Shown: positions 1-7,469 of the stretch, piece after piece
Layout of the letters: every line of letters begins with the position of its first letter
Position numbering within the stretch: the stretch's first letter is position 1
NCBI GenBank assembly: GCA_964211495.1
Contig: CAXORL010000002.1
Span: 310,001 to 374,000 of the forward strand
Direction: 5' to 3'
DNA: 64,000 nucleotides
DNA from: Faucicola osloensis_B
GTDB lineage: Bacteria; Pseudomonadota; Gammaproteobacteria; Pseudomonadales; Moraxellaceae
The notes under the pieces: generated by a model
What the model was told of the DNA's origin: nothing
Databases searched by the model: none
Seen by the model: only the letters and a program-made list of their open reading frames with translations
Made by a program: the position numbers and the translations under genes

Positions 1-2
1 TA

Positions 3-503
3 GTGCTGACCCAAGTCGATAAAAAAACCTTGTTTCAAGACCGCTATCAAGCGCTCATTATGCCCGTCCCGGTGTCAGGTATTTTTCGTCATCGCGCCTT
101 ACTTAAGTACCAATCGCTATATCCTGAGCATTATACCGTTTACAAACAAGCTTGTGAGCGTTCGCAGCTGTTACTCGGTGATGTGTTACAGTTTACGCCG
201 CAGCGTGATTTGGCGGGTATGGCAGTCGGTGGGGCTTTGTCAAAGCCACAGTTCATTTTGGATATGGCAATCACAGAATTTGCCGAAAATCCGCCGCATG
301 TTGAGTATATCGTGTTGGCGTTACAAAAGTTGGAGAAAATTGTGTTTGATTGGGGGCGGTATCAAGGTATTCGCCGTGTGGCAATATTGGCAAGTGATGA
401 ACTCATTTTGCCAAAGGATAAAATTTTTGATGAAGATATTTTGCCCCTGTTTGAAAAATATCTTCAGCCTGTGAGTAGTTTGAATGTGGGGGTTTATCGC
501 TAA
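3..503 (+). CDS. Degenerate macro-domain-like protein, possibly 5'-partial
   Basis: Not a protein I can name. Its layout follows the macro (ADP-ribose-binding) fold of the DarG/ALC1 type: residues 18-64 line up with the 'NxVNxxGxMGKGxALxFKxxYPxxxxxYKxxC' strand-loop-helix and the following 'G-lxF' strand, and residues 100-165 with the LEYI helix, the 'I-SIAIP' strand, the 'DE-lPLxEKYL' helix and the last strand. The glycine-rich loops that hold ADP-ribose are gone: GIFRHR (26-31) stands where GVMGKG is expected, and SDELILPKD (131-139) replaces the GCGxGGLDW loop. I infer a macro-fold protein without normal ADP-ribose binding. The GTG at position 3 is at the window edge, so the true start may lie upstream. 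Confidence in the ORF is good; the fold is a by-eye inference. Confidence 0.6.
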   Translation: MLTQVDKKTLFQDRYQALIMPVPVSGIFRHRALLKYQSLYPEHYTVYKQACERSQLLLGDVLQFTPQRDLAGMAVGGALSKPQFILDMAITEFAENPPHVEYIVLALQKLEKIVFDWGRYQGIRRVAILASDELILPKDKIFDEDILPLFEKYLQPVSSLNVGVYR

Positions 504-749
504 CGCTACTATTTTAAATAGTTTTCAATGGTTAAGATTTTATCGAGGGTTACTCAGCGATTCATTGTCGCCATCGGTATATTGGAAGTAGTGGATTAAC
601 AACGCGGTCAAAACCTTCTCATCATCGAGCATTTTTTTTAATTACTGTAATGATGTTTTCATAGCGTTTGCCAAAATTTATCCCAAAAAAAACCGCTTTA
701 CCTTACGATAAAGCGGTTTTTAATTTTTGATAGCTACATTTTAATAAAA
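504..749. other. Intergenic gap between convergent genes
   Basis: About 245 bases between the macro-like gene (+) and pnp (-). Apart from the shared terminator hairpin at 689-720 I see no ORF with a ribosome-binding site and no RNA gene. Confidence 0.6.
682..725 (-). terminator. Bidirectional intrinsic terminator after pnp
   Basis: A 12-bp perfect stem (689-700 with 709-720, core ACCGCTTTA/TAAAGCGGT) closes an 8-base loop. On the minus strand it is followed by a run of eight T, which ends pnp. On the plus strand a T-rich stretch also follows, so it can stop the macro-like gene as well. Confidence 0.85.
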
Positions 750-2891
750 TTATTCAGCCGCTGGCGTTTCAGTATCAGCAGGGGCAGTTGGCGCGATGGT
801 TTGATCCACGCCTTTCATAGTGAGCTTAATGCGACCACGGTTGTCGATGTCTTGTACCAGTACATTCACCATTTGACCTTCTTTTAGCACATCATTCACG
901 TTCTCGATACGCGCATCAGAGATTTGTGAGATATGCACCAGACCGTCAGTGTTAGGTAATACATTGACAAACGCACCAAACTCAACAATACGAGCCACTT
1001 TACCTGTATAAGTCTTGCCGACTTCTACTTCTGCCGTAATCGACTCGATTTTAGCAATCGCGGCTTTGGTCGCGGCTTTGTTTTCACCAAAGATACGAAT
1101 GGTACCGTTGTCATCAATATCAATCACTGCGCCTGTTTCTTCAGTCAGTTGGCGAATGGTTGCACCACCTTTACCAATCACGTCACGGATTTTTTCAGGG
1201 TCGATATCAATCACCGCAAAGTTTGGTGCATGGGCGTTGATTTCTTTACGGCTGGTTGAAATGACTTCATTCATCGCATTTAAAATATGGATACGACCCG
1301 CATGCGCTTGGTGCAGGGCTTTTTCCATAATCTCTGGGGTGATACCTTCAATTTTGATATCCATTTGTAGTGCAGTCACGCCATTGGCAGAACCCGCGAC
1401 TTTAAAGTCCATATCGCCTAGGTGGTCTTCATCACCCAAGATGTCAGACAGCACGGCAAAACGCTCGCCTTCTTTAACCAGACCCATTGCGATACCAGCA
1501 ACGGGCGCTTTTAATGGTACGCCGGCATCCATTAACGCCAGTGATGCGCCACAGACAGATGCCATTGATGATGAACCATTGGATTCGGTGATGTCAGATA
1601 CGATACGAATCACGTATGGGAAACGGTCACTATCTGGCAGCATGGCTTGTACACCGCGGCGTGCTAGACGACCATGACCGATTTCACGGCGTTTTGGACC
1701 GCTGTCACGACCCGTTTCACCCACTGAGTAACTTGGGAAGTTATAATGCAGCATGAAGTGGTCTTGTTTGGTGCCCGCAAGGGTGTCAATCATGTTAACA
1801 TCACGGCTGTTGCCAAGCGTGGTGGTAACGAGCGCTTGTGTTTCACCGCGCGTAAATAGCGCTGAACCATGCGTGTAAGGCAGTACGCCAACTTGGATGT
1901 CTAAGGCACGGACAGTTTGCAAGTCACGACCATCGATACGGGGTTTGCCAGACAAAATATTGTCACGGACCGTACGGTATTTTAGGGTCTCAAATAGCTC
2001 TTTGATTTGTGCCACGTTGTCGGCATAGCCTTCGGCTTCCGCATCACCGGCTAACGCTTCAATGGCTTGGTTTTTGATTTCGTCAAGGCGAGTATAACGG
2101 CTGGCTTTTTCGCTGATGGTATACGCTTCTGAAATCGCTGCAGCAAATTGATTTTGTAGGGCAGTTTCTAAGGCTTCGTTGACGGCAGGCGCAACGAATT
2201 GATTTTTTTGTACGCCAACTTCTTTGGCAAATTCATTGATAGCATCAATCACGACTTGTTGCTGGGCGTGACCGTATAGTACCGCGCCAAGCATTTGGTC
2301 TTCTGATAGCTCTTTGGCTTCAGATTCGACCATCAATACCGCAGACGACGTACCTGCGACTACCAAATCAAGCGAGCTTTGTTTTAGTGCTTCATGGTTT
2401 GGGTTTAGCACATATTCATCATTGATAAAACCGACACGTGCCGCACCAATCGGACCATTAAATGGCGCTGATGAAATTGCCAATGCCGCTGAAGTACCAA
2501 TCATCGCTGCGATATCAGCATCTTGTTTTTTGTCTGACGAAATCACCGTAGCAGTCACTTGGATTTCGTTGAAGTAGCCTTCTGGAAACAATGGACGGAT
2601 CGGGCGGTCAATGAGGCGTGAAGTCAAGGTTTCCATCTCAGATGGGCGACCTTCACGTTTGCCATAGCCACCTGGGATTTTACCAGCAGCGTACATTTTT
2701 TCTTGGTAGTTGACGGTCAATGGGAAAAAGTTTTGACCCGCTTGCGCCTCGTCTTTTACCACAACAGCGACTAGCACAGAGACGCCGCCCATGTGGACGA
2801 CCACTGAACTAGCTTGGCGTGCAATACGACCTGTTTCTAACGTAACTTGTTGATTACCATATTGGAATTCTTTAGTAATGATATTAAACAT
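750..2891 (-). CDS. pnp: Polynucleotide phosphorylase (PNPase)
   Basis: A 713-residue 3'-to-5' exoribonuclease that phosphorolytically degrades RNA and can add 3' tails; part of the RNA degradosome in relatives. Two RNase PH-like domains fill about residues 1-545. A KH domain follows at about 555-612 with the IGKGG loop, and an S1 domain at about 622-690 (GxV.ri..FGAFV..lp...GLVHIS). The length matches the family (E. coli about 711). An AAGGA lies 12 nt before the ATG. It is the last gene of the rimP-to-pnp block, but a terminator at 3226-3255 separates it from rpsO, so it needs its own promoter in 2892-3225. A perfect stem-loop sits in that leader (2950-2986). Confidence 0.97.
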   Translation of the reverse strand: MFNIITKEFQYGNQQVTLETGRIARQASSVVVHMGGVSVLVAVVVKDEAQAGQNFFPLTVNYQEKMYAAGKIPGGYGKREGRPSEMETLTSRLIDRPIRPLFPEGYFNEIQVTATVISSDKKQDADIAAMIGTSAALAISSAPFNGPIGAARVGFINDEYVLNPNHEALKQSSLDLVVAGTSSAVLMVESEAKELSEDQMLGAVLYGHAQQQVVIDAINEFAKEVGVQKNQFVAPAVNEALETALQNQFAAAISEAYTISEKASRYTRLDEIKNQAIEALAGDAEAEGYADNVAQIKELFETLKYRTVRDNILSGKPRIDGRDLQTVRALDIQVGVLPYTHGSALFTRGETQALVTTTLGNSRDVNMIDTLAGTKQDHFMLHYNFPSYSVGETGRDSGPKRREIGHGRLARRGVQAMLPDSDRFPYVIRIVSDITESNGSSSMASVCGASLALMDAGVPLKAPVAGIAMGLVKEGERFAVLSDILGDEDHLGDMDFKVAGSANGVTALQMDIKIEGITPEIMEKALHQAHAGRIHILNAMNEVISTSRKEINAHAPNFAVIDIDPEKIRDVIGKGGATIRQLTEETGAVIDIDDNGTIRIFGENKAATKAAIAKIESITAEVEVGKTYTGKVARIVEFGAFVNVLPNTDGLVHISQISDARIENVNDVLKEGQMVNVLVQDIDNRGRIKLTMKGVDQTIAPTAPADTETPAAE

Positions 2892-2949
2892 AATGCGGTT
2901 TTATCCTTAGTGTGATGAAATAGGGCGATTTAAGTTTTAGTAATAGCCC

Positions 2950-2986
2950 CTAACGTTTGTGTTCTTTTCAAAAATACAAACGTTAG
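2950..2986 (-). promoter_or_regulatory. Stem-loop in the pnp leader, possible autoregulation site
   Basis: CTAACGTTTGT (2950-2960) pairs perfectly with ACAAACGTTAG (2976-2986) around a 15-base loop, about 59 nt before the pnp ATG. In E. coli the pnp leader hairpin is cut by RNase III and then bound by PNPase to repress translation. The position and shape here fit the same role, but the function is inferred. Confidence 0.55.
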
Positions 2987-3225
2987 AAGCAATCTACCAA
3001 TTCGCTTGATAGCAGCCTTAAATCAGCCTAAGTTAAAAAATATTTTAAAAAAAGTGAGTGTAAAATGCGATTGTGCAGGCACAATGCGTTGTCTATTTTA
3101 CCTAGTTTTGCGGTGAATCACCACCTTTTAACTGCGCTTTAACCACTAATAGCAAACGATGGGCAAGACTACGCTAACAGCGAGGGTAAAAGTAAAAACA
3201 AAATTCGCTAAAAATATTGAACCCA

Positions 3226-3255
3226 TAAAAAAGCGGCTACCCAAAAGCAGCCGCT
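3226..3255 (-). terminator. Intrinsic terminator after rpsO
   Basis: Read on the minus strand, AGCGGCT (3249-3255) pairs with AGCCGCT (3232-3238), followed by a run of T. It sits 32 bases past the rpsO stop and separates rpsO from pnp. Confidence 0.8.
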
Positions 3256-3286
3256 GATTGAATAAAGCTCGTAATGCGCCAATAGA

Positions 3287-3553
3287 TTAGCGACGTAAGC
3301 CTAATTCATTGATCAATGCAGTATAACGGTCTGCATCTTTACGTTTTAAATAATCAAGTAACGTACGGCGTGAGTTAACCATACGAATCAAACCACGGCG
3401 GCTGTGATGGTCAGCTTTGTGTGCTTTAAAGTGTGGTTGTAAGTCATTGATACGCGCTGTTAATAATGCCACTTGAACTTCTGGAGAACCTGTGTCATTT
3501 TCAGAGCGTTGGAATTTTGCGATTACGTCTGCGCGGTCTTGGTTAGTCAACAT
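3287..3553 (-). CDS. rpsO: 30S ribosomal protein S15
   Basis: An 88-residue primary-binding protein of the 16S rRNA central domain; it also forms a bridge to the 50S subunit. The sequence is typical of the family from end to end, with the conserved TGSPEVQVA stretch, the HxxDHHSRRGL motif and the RR.LLDYLK helix. Length is normal (89 in E. coli). It lies downstream of truB as in E. coli, but here a PfpI gene and a small gene intervene, closed by a terminator at 3696-3723. rpsO therefore starts its own transcript, with a structured leader at 3583-3649 that may be its autoregulatory site. Confidence 0.98.
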   Translation of the reverse strand: MLTNQDRADVIAKFQRSENDTGSPEVQVALLTARINDLQPHFKAHKADHHSRRGLIRMVNSRRTLLDYLKRKDADRYTALINELGLRR

Positions 3554-3582
3554 AATGTTTTCCTAGCTTTTTTAGCATAAAA

Positions 3583-3649
3583 TGAGAAGCCTAATCGGCT
3601 ATCAGTCGAGTCGATTAGTGTAAAAAAATCAGGATAACCACGCTTCTCA
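3583..3649 (-). promoter_or_regulatory. Structured rpsO leader, candidate S15 autoregulatory element
   Basis: Nested inverted repeats lie 30-96 nt before the rpsO start. The outer arms are GCTTCTCA (3642-3649) and TGAGAAGC (3583-3590); an inner hairpin pairs CTAATCG (3591-3597) with CGATTAG (3612-3618). S15 is known to repress its own mRNA through leader structures that differ between bacterial groups. The pairing is seen directly; the role is inferred. Confidence 0.5.
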
Positions 3650-3695
3650 GTAGTTAACCGTCAAAAAGGAGCATTATTTTACCAAATATTGCCCA

Positions 3696-3723
3696 ATAAA
3701 AAAACCCTAATTTGCATTAGGGT
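3696..3723 (-). terminator. Intrinsic terminator of the PfpI/small-protein unit
   Basis: ACCCTAAT (3704-3711) and ATTAGGGT (3716-3723) form an 8-bp stem with a TTGC loop. On the minus strand this is followed by eight T. It ends the unit that holds the PfpI gene and the 61-residue ORF. Confidence 0.9.
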
Positions 3724-3764
3724 GTTGAATTTATTAAGGCTTTCAATAGATTCAAGCTTTTAAC

Positions 3765-3950
3765 TTACTGATTGCCCGTAGGCTGTTTGGGTGTTTCGCT
3801 ATGCAGACGGTCAAGCTGCTCTTGTGGCGCGGTGGTAAGTTTATCAGCAGTCACTTCATCCGCAGCATTAGGCGTAGTATCGGCAACAAACGTCGCGTCA
3901 GGCGCTTTTTTATCCATTTTTTCAATATCTGTCATGGTAGTCGGTTGCAT
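3765..3950 (-). CDS. Small acidic, probably disordered protein
   Basis: A 61-residue protein I do not recognise. It is rich in Thr, Asp, Glu, Pro and Ala, has no predicted membrane segment and no cysteine, and looks disordered. It is likely real because AAGGAG stands 6-7 nt before the ATG, it begins 41 nt after the PfpI gene on the same strand, and a strong terminator follows within 45 bases. The context suggests co-expression with the PfpI protein. No function can be assigned. Confidence 0.65.
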   Translation of the reverse strand: MQPTTMTDIEKMDKKAPDATFVADTTPNAADEVTADKLTTAPQEQLDRLHSETPKQPTGNQ

Positions 3951-3991
3951 GGCAATCTCCTTTTCTTCTTATATTCTATCAAAATCAAAGC

Positions 3992-4516
3992 TTATTTAGT
4001 CAATGCTTGGTCAATTGCTTCAGCAAAATCTGGAATATCTTCAGGTTGACGACTGGTAATCAAATTACCATCTATCACGACTGATTTGTCTTCAAACTGC
4101 GCACCGGCATTTTTTAGGTCAGTAGCGATGGTTTTATAAGCGGTTAATTTTTTACCACGAGCAATTTCAGTATCCGCAAAAATCCACGGCGCATGACAAA
4201 TCGCTGCAACAGGTTTACCCGCATTCATGAACGCTTTTACCATTGCTTGTGCATCGGTATTCGCTCGCAACACATCAGCATTGGCACCGCCACCTGGTAA
4301 CACAATGGCATCATAATCGTCTGCATTGGCTTCACCAATTAATAAATCAGCGGTAAAGGTGTCAGCAGGGTCAGTATGATTAAGCCCGCGCACTTGTTTT
4401 TGGGGTTGTGTGGTGATTAACGTGGTTTGGTGACCTTTAGCTTTAAGGAGGTCATTGGTTTGGGTATATTCGACTTGTTCAAAGTCAGTATCAAGTAAAA
4501 TAGCAATCTTAGCCAT
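3992..4516 (-). CDS. DJ-1/PfpI family protein (YhbO-like protein deglycase/chaperone type)
   Basis: A 174-residue cytosolic protein of the class I glutamine amidotransferase-like superfamily. It shows the family's acid residue in DFEQVEY (Glu13), the LPGGG turn (73-77), the nucleophile elbow AICHAPW with Cys107-His108, and the C-terminal TSRQPEDIPDF motif typical of the YhbO/PfpI group. Members have been described as stress proteins that repair glycated proteins or act as intracellular peptidases; which applies here is not visible. The gene breaks the usual truB-rpsO junction and forms a unit with the small ORF downstream. Confidence 0.88.
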   Translation of the reverse strand: MAKIAILLDTDFEQVEYTQTNDLLKAKGHQTTLITTQPQKQVRGLNHTDPADTFTADLLIGEANADDYDAIVLPGGGANADVLRANTDAQAMVKAFMNAGKPVAAICHAPWIFADTEIARGKKLTAYKTIATDLKNAGAQFEDKSVVIDGNLITSRQPEDIPDFAEAIDQALTK

Positions 4517-4918
4517 GGTAATTATCCTATTACTTCATTATTTAAGTTAAAGATAGTTAAAGAAAAAAATTATTGTTGTTATTGATTCATGTTTAAGGTG
4601 GGCGCTTTATTTTGAGATTATTATTTGATTTTTCTATTTGGTTTTTCTTTTATTAATAATATTTCTATTAATTATATAAAGTTCTCTAAATAAACCGCTG
4701 TTTGTTCTTTATTAGCAAAGCTTGATAAGCAAAGAACCAAATGAATCAATACTACTAAGAATAAGGAAATCGCCGGATAAAAACTGCTAGCAAAGCGTCA
4801 CGTTTTGTATCAATGCATAAAAAACGTACTCGCTTTGTGACATCACATCGCTCATTGAGTAGATTATGTGAATACAGCAAAAAATTAGCAAGATGGTAGG
4901 TTTACTGACTTATCGTGG
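4517..4918. other. AT-rich intergenic region, truB to PfpI
   Basis: About 400 bases with no supported ORF. It must contain the truB transcript end and the PfpI promoter. A loose inverted match (GCAAAGCGTCACG near 4791-4803 against CGCTTTGTGAC near 4831-4841) may form a weak hairpin. I see no clean terminator or promoter. Confidence 0.45.
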
Positions 4919-5869
4919 CTAATTTAAATTGACTAGCTTCAGCGGTTGTAAACGACCATTGGGTTCAAGTAGCCCTGTACCCAAAAATTGCTGATGGTCA
5001 TCAAACAAGCGAAACGTTTGATTAGCATTTAATATCAGCTGCTGAGTTAACATGGTGGTCTTGACGTTTAAGCGTTGACCCTGTCGAATGCGCTTTGATT
5101 GGCTATCGTCTAATACTAAGCTTGGTAGTGAGTGGACGCAGGCATCCACCGCTAATAGCTTATCAAACCGCGCTGCAACATCGAGCGCTGCAAAATCGGC
5201 TAATGTGATGGCATCGGTAATTTCAAAATCACCCGTCTGTGTACGTCTAAGCGCTGTCAGATGTCCTACTGTGCCCAGTGCTTTTGCTATATCTTCAGCG
5301 AGCACGCGCACATAAGTGCCTTTGGAGCAAGTAACGGTTAATTGCAATTGTTGATCGGATAAGGGGGTGAGTGACAGCTTATAAATGGTGAGAGCCCGCG
5401 CTGCTCGCTCCACTTCAATACCTTCACGTGCCAGTTCATACAGTTTTTTGCCGTCTTTTTTGAGCGCGGAGTACATGGGCGGAACCTGCATTATCTCACC
5501 CAAAAAATGCTCAGTGACGCTTTGCAACATCGCTTGTGTCACATTTGGCACAGGAATAGTGGCAATTATCTCACCCTCAGCATCCCCTGTATCGGTTTGC
5601 TCGCCAAGTTTGATAATGGCTTGGTAAGACTTGACCGCATCGAGTTGGTAATGGCTAAACTTGGTCGCTTCTCCCAAACAAATCGGCAGCAAACCGGTTG
5701 CCATTGGGTCAAGGGTACCGGTATGACCCGCTTTTTTACTATCGTGCACATCAGATTTGAGCAAGTATTTGACTTTTGATACCACTTGCTGGGAAGTCAT
5801 CCCTTGCGGTTTATCAATCAGTAAGACGCCAGAGACGATGGATTTGGCTGTTTTTGGTTGGGTCATCAT
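4919..5869 (-). CDS. truB: tRNA pseudouridine(55) synthase
   Basis: A 316-residue enzyme that converts U55 in the T-loop of tRNAs to pseudouridine. The N-terminal domain carries LLIDKPQGMTS (17-26) and the catalytic GHTGTLDPMATGLLP motif with Asp54. The RTQTGxF motif and a C-terminal PUA-like region follow. Length matches the family (about 314). It is in the conserved block after rbfA, but a DUF4105 gene lies between them, ending only 20 bases upstream, so the two are likely co-transcribed. Confidence 0.97.
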   Translation of the reverse strand: MMTQPKTAKSIVSGVLLIDKPQGMTSQQVVSKVKYLLKSDVHDSKKAGHTGTLDPMATGLLPICLGEATKFSHYQLDAVKSYQAIIKLGEQTDTGDAEGEIIATIPVPNVTQAMLQSVTEHFLGEIMQVPPMYSALKKDGKKLYELAREGIEVERAARALTIYKLSLTPLSDQQLQLTVTCSKGTYVRVLAEDIAKALGTVGHLTALRRTQTGDFEITDAITLADFAALDVAARFDKLLAVDACVHSLPSLVLDDSQSKRIRQGQRLNVKTTMLTQQLILNANQTFRLFDDHQQFLGTGLLEPNGRLQPLKLVNLN

Positions 5870-5889
5870 GTTGTGGATTTATCAATTCA

Positions 5890-6906
5890 TTAAAAGTCGG
5901 TTCGAATCAGCTGCGAGTAATCTGCTGCGCTAATAGGGTGGTTGACAGAATATGGCTTTGACTTGGGGTTAATGTGCGCCCGTTGTTGCCACTGCTGCAA
6001 GCTATAGCGGTTATCAATCAATTGCTGGTCATACAGATAACTGGGAATATAGCCTGATAACAGGATACGATAATCAAATGGCAAAGGTTGGATATCATCA
6101 ATCAGCTCATAAATTGCCGTGGTACAGTTATTTACCAATGAATTATACCATGCCGGCTGCGTTTTTAAGGACTTAGCTTTCGCTAGATACGCAAGCAGTA
6201 GCGCTTGAATATGGTCTTTTGGCATATTGATGGGATAAATATAAACATCTTCATGACGGATATTACTACGGGTATAAATAATATCTTTTTCATCCGCAGC
6301 GATAATCACCAATTCAAACTTGCGAAAAAATCCACCCAGCGTACTAAATTGTTCATTGACTTCTTTGCGAATCTCGATAGATAACGCAAGCTGCTTTCCA
6401 TCACTAAACCCAAAACTCACTAGCGTATGGGCAATGGCATCGCCCATCCAATAAGAGGCTATAAAATCAACCGTTTGCAGTTTTGCCAAGTCGTATCGCC
6501 TAGTTTCCCAGCGCGGCTGAAAATGGGTTTTATCTTGCCAATCAAAATTTCTAACATTACTAATGGTGAGTGTGTTGCCATCACTGTCAAGCCGATAGTC
6601 TAACATTTGGGCAACTTCGGGGTTCCAATCCCGCGCATTGCTAGCTGACATCGAAAAAAAGCATGCAATGGCAATCGCCACCACCGCAAAAAAAATCAAT
6701 AATAAAGACTGATGAGAAAGTAGGGATGAAAATAGGGTCGGTTTGATGATACTGACCAAAGCAGTGAGGGTAAAAAATACCCATATGCTAACCAGTGCCA
6801 GACTGACATATCTGCCTAAGGGCTGATGCGTCCAGACAAACACCCCGACCCACAGGCTTGAGAGAATAATGATGATAAACTTACTGATACCCCAAAGTAA
6901 CTGCAT
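5890..6906 (-). CDS. DUF4105 inner-membrane/periplasmic protein
   Basis: A 338-residue protein with about three hydrophobic segments near the N-terminus (roughly 8-25, 32-54, 66-88), then a periplasmic domain. This domain matches DUF4105: it begins near the WNPEVAQM motif, continues with VRNFDW, the YDLAKL..VDF strand, an AHTLVSFGF segment with a conserved His, and the YNSLVNNCTTAIYELI motif with a conserved Cys. The His and Cys resemble a papain-like/NlpC-type active site, but the activity is not established. It sits between rbfA and truB, where E. coli has no gene, with 20 bases to truB and about 70 from rbfA. Confidence 0.85.
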   Translation of the reverse strand: MQLLWGISKFIIIILSSLWVGVFVWTHQPLGRYVSLALVSIWVFFTLTALVSIIKPTLFSSLLSHQSLLLIFFAVVAIAIACFFSMSASNARDWNPEVAQMLDYRLDSDGNTLTISNVRNFDWQDKTHFQPRWETRRYDLAKLQTVDFIASYWMGDAIAHTLVSFGFSDGKQLALSIEIRKEVNEQFSTLGGFFRKFELVIIAADEKDIIYTRSNIRHEDVYIYPINMPKDHIQALLLAYLAKAKSLKTQPAWYNSLVNNCTTAIYELIDDIQPLPFDYRILLSGYIPSYLYDQQLIDNRYSLQQWQQRAHINPKSKPYSVNHPISAADYSQLIRTDF

Positions 6907-6939
6907 TCAACATCCCTGTTAATGACTCAAAGTGACAAA

Positions 6940-6959
6940 TAGGCTCGTCTAGGCTCGTC
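6940..6959. repeat. 10-bp tandem duplication between rbfA and the DUF4105 gene
   Basis: TAGGCTCGTC occurs twice, head to tail, at 6940-6949 and 6950-6959. It probably arose by slippage; no role is evident. Confidence 0.7.
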
Positions 6960-6974
6960 ATGGCCTACAACGCA

Positions 6975-7364
6975 TCAGTCGTCTGATGGCTGACCTTCGC
7001 TACTTTGTACCGCTTTAGAAATCAGATTCATCATATAGTTAGCGTTAGCTGTCACTTCATCATAGTGAAAGCGCAGACGTGGCGTAGTGCGGGTTTTTAG
7101 CAAATGACTGAGCTCAGTACGCAAAAAACCTGATGCTTTGTTCAGCACTTCTAAGCTTTCGATATGATAATCTTTTGCCATGGCATCATCCATCGACTTT
7201 TCCATGATGGTGACATAAATATCAGCATAACCCAAATCTGGGCTGATTTTGACACTAGAAATGGTCACAAACCCCGTCAAGCGTGGGTCGTTAATCTCGT
7301 CACGAATCAAAACCGCTAGGTCGCGCTGAATTTGATCGGCAAGACGTTGTAAACGTTGATTCAT
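6975..7364 (-). CDS. rbfA: Ribosome-binding factor A
   Basis: A 129-residue KH-fold protein that binds the 30S subunit near the 5' helix of 16S rRNA for late maturation and cold adaptation. Recognisable features are the start 'NQRLQRLADQIQRDLA', the DPRLTGFVTISSVKISPDLGYA stretch (shown in part) and the 'LRTELSHLLKTRTTPRLRF' core. AAGGA stands 6 nt before the ATG. A perfect terminator at 7384-7418 lies directly upstream, so rbfA translation depends on read-through or RNA processing rather than on a promoter of its own. Confidence 0.96.
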   Translation of the reverse strand: MNQRLQRLADQIQRDLAVLIRDEINDPRLTGFVTISSVKISPDLGYADIYVTIMEKSMDDAMAKDYHIESLEVLNKASGFLRTELSHLLKTRTTPRLRFHYDEVTANANYMMNLISKAVQSSEGQPSDD

Positions 7365-7383
7365 TGGTAATCCTTTTTATAGT

Positions 7384-7418
7384 AAAAAAAGGTCTAATTA
7401 ACCTAGATTAATTAGACC
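7384..7418 (-). terminator. Perfect 11-bp terminator between infB and rbfA
   Basis: GGTCTAATTAA (7391-7401) pairs without mismatch with TTAATTAGACC (7408-7418) around a 6-base loop. On the minus strand seven T follow (7390-7384). The rbfA ribosome-binding site starts about 10 nt later, which leaves no room for a promoter. Confidence 0.9.
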
Positions 7419-7469
7419 CCTTGGAAGGTTGCTAATAGCAAGCTGGCAGTATTAGGTTGTCAGCTTAGC

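Larger units (their letters stand above)
2892..3286 (-). promoter_or_regulatory. pnp leader and rpsO-pnp intergenic region
   Basis: About 395 bases containing the rpsO terminator (3226-3255), then the region that must hold the pnp promoter, then a leader with an 11-bp inverted repeat (2950-2986). I could not fix a -35/-10 pair. No ORF is supported. Confidence 0.5.

Noticed and set aside
1015..1677. A 220-codon plus-strand ORF antisense to pnp
   Set aside because: It lies fully inside pnp, has no ribosome-binding site, and shows the Ser/Ala/Ile-rich composition of a frame shadow. PNPase is clear on the other strand.
4791..4841. Terminator of truB
   Set aside because: The two arms match only partly and no T tract follows; I left it as a possible weak hairpin.
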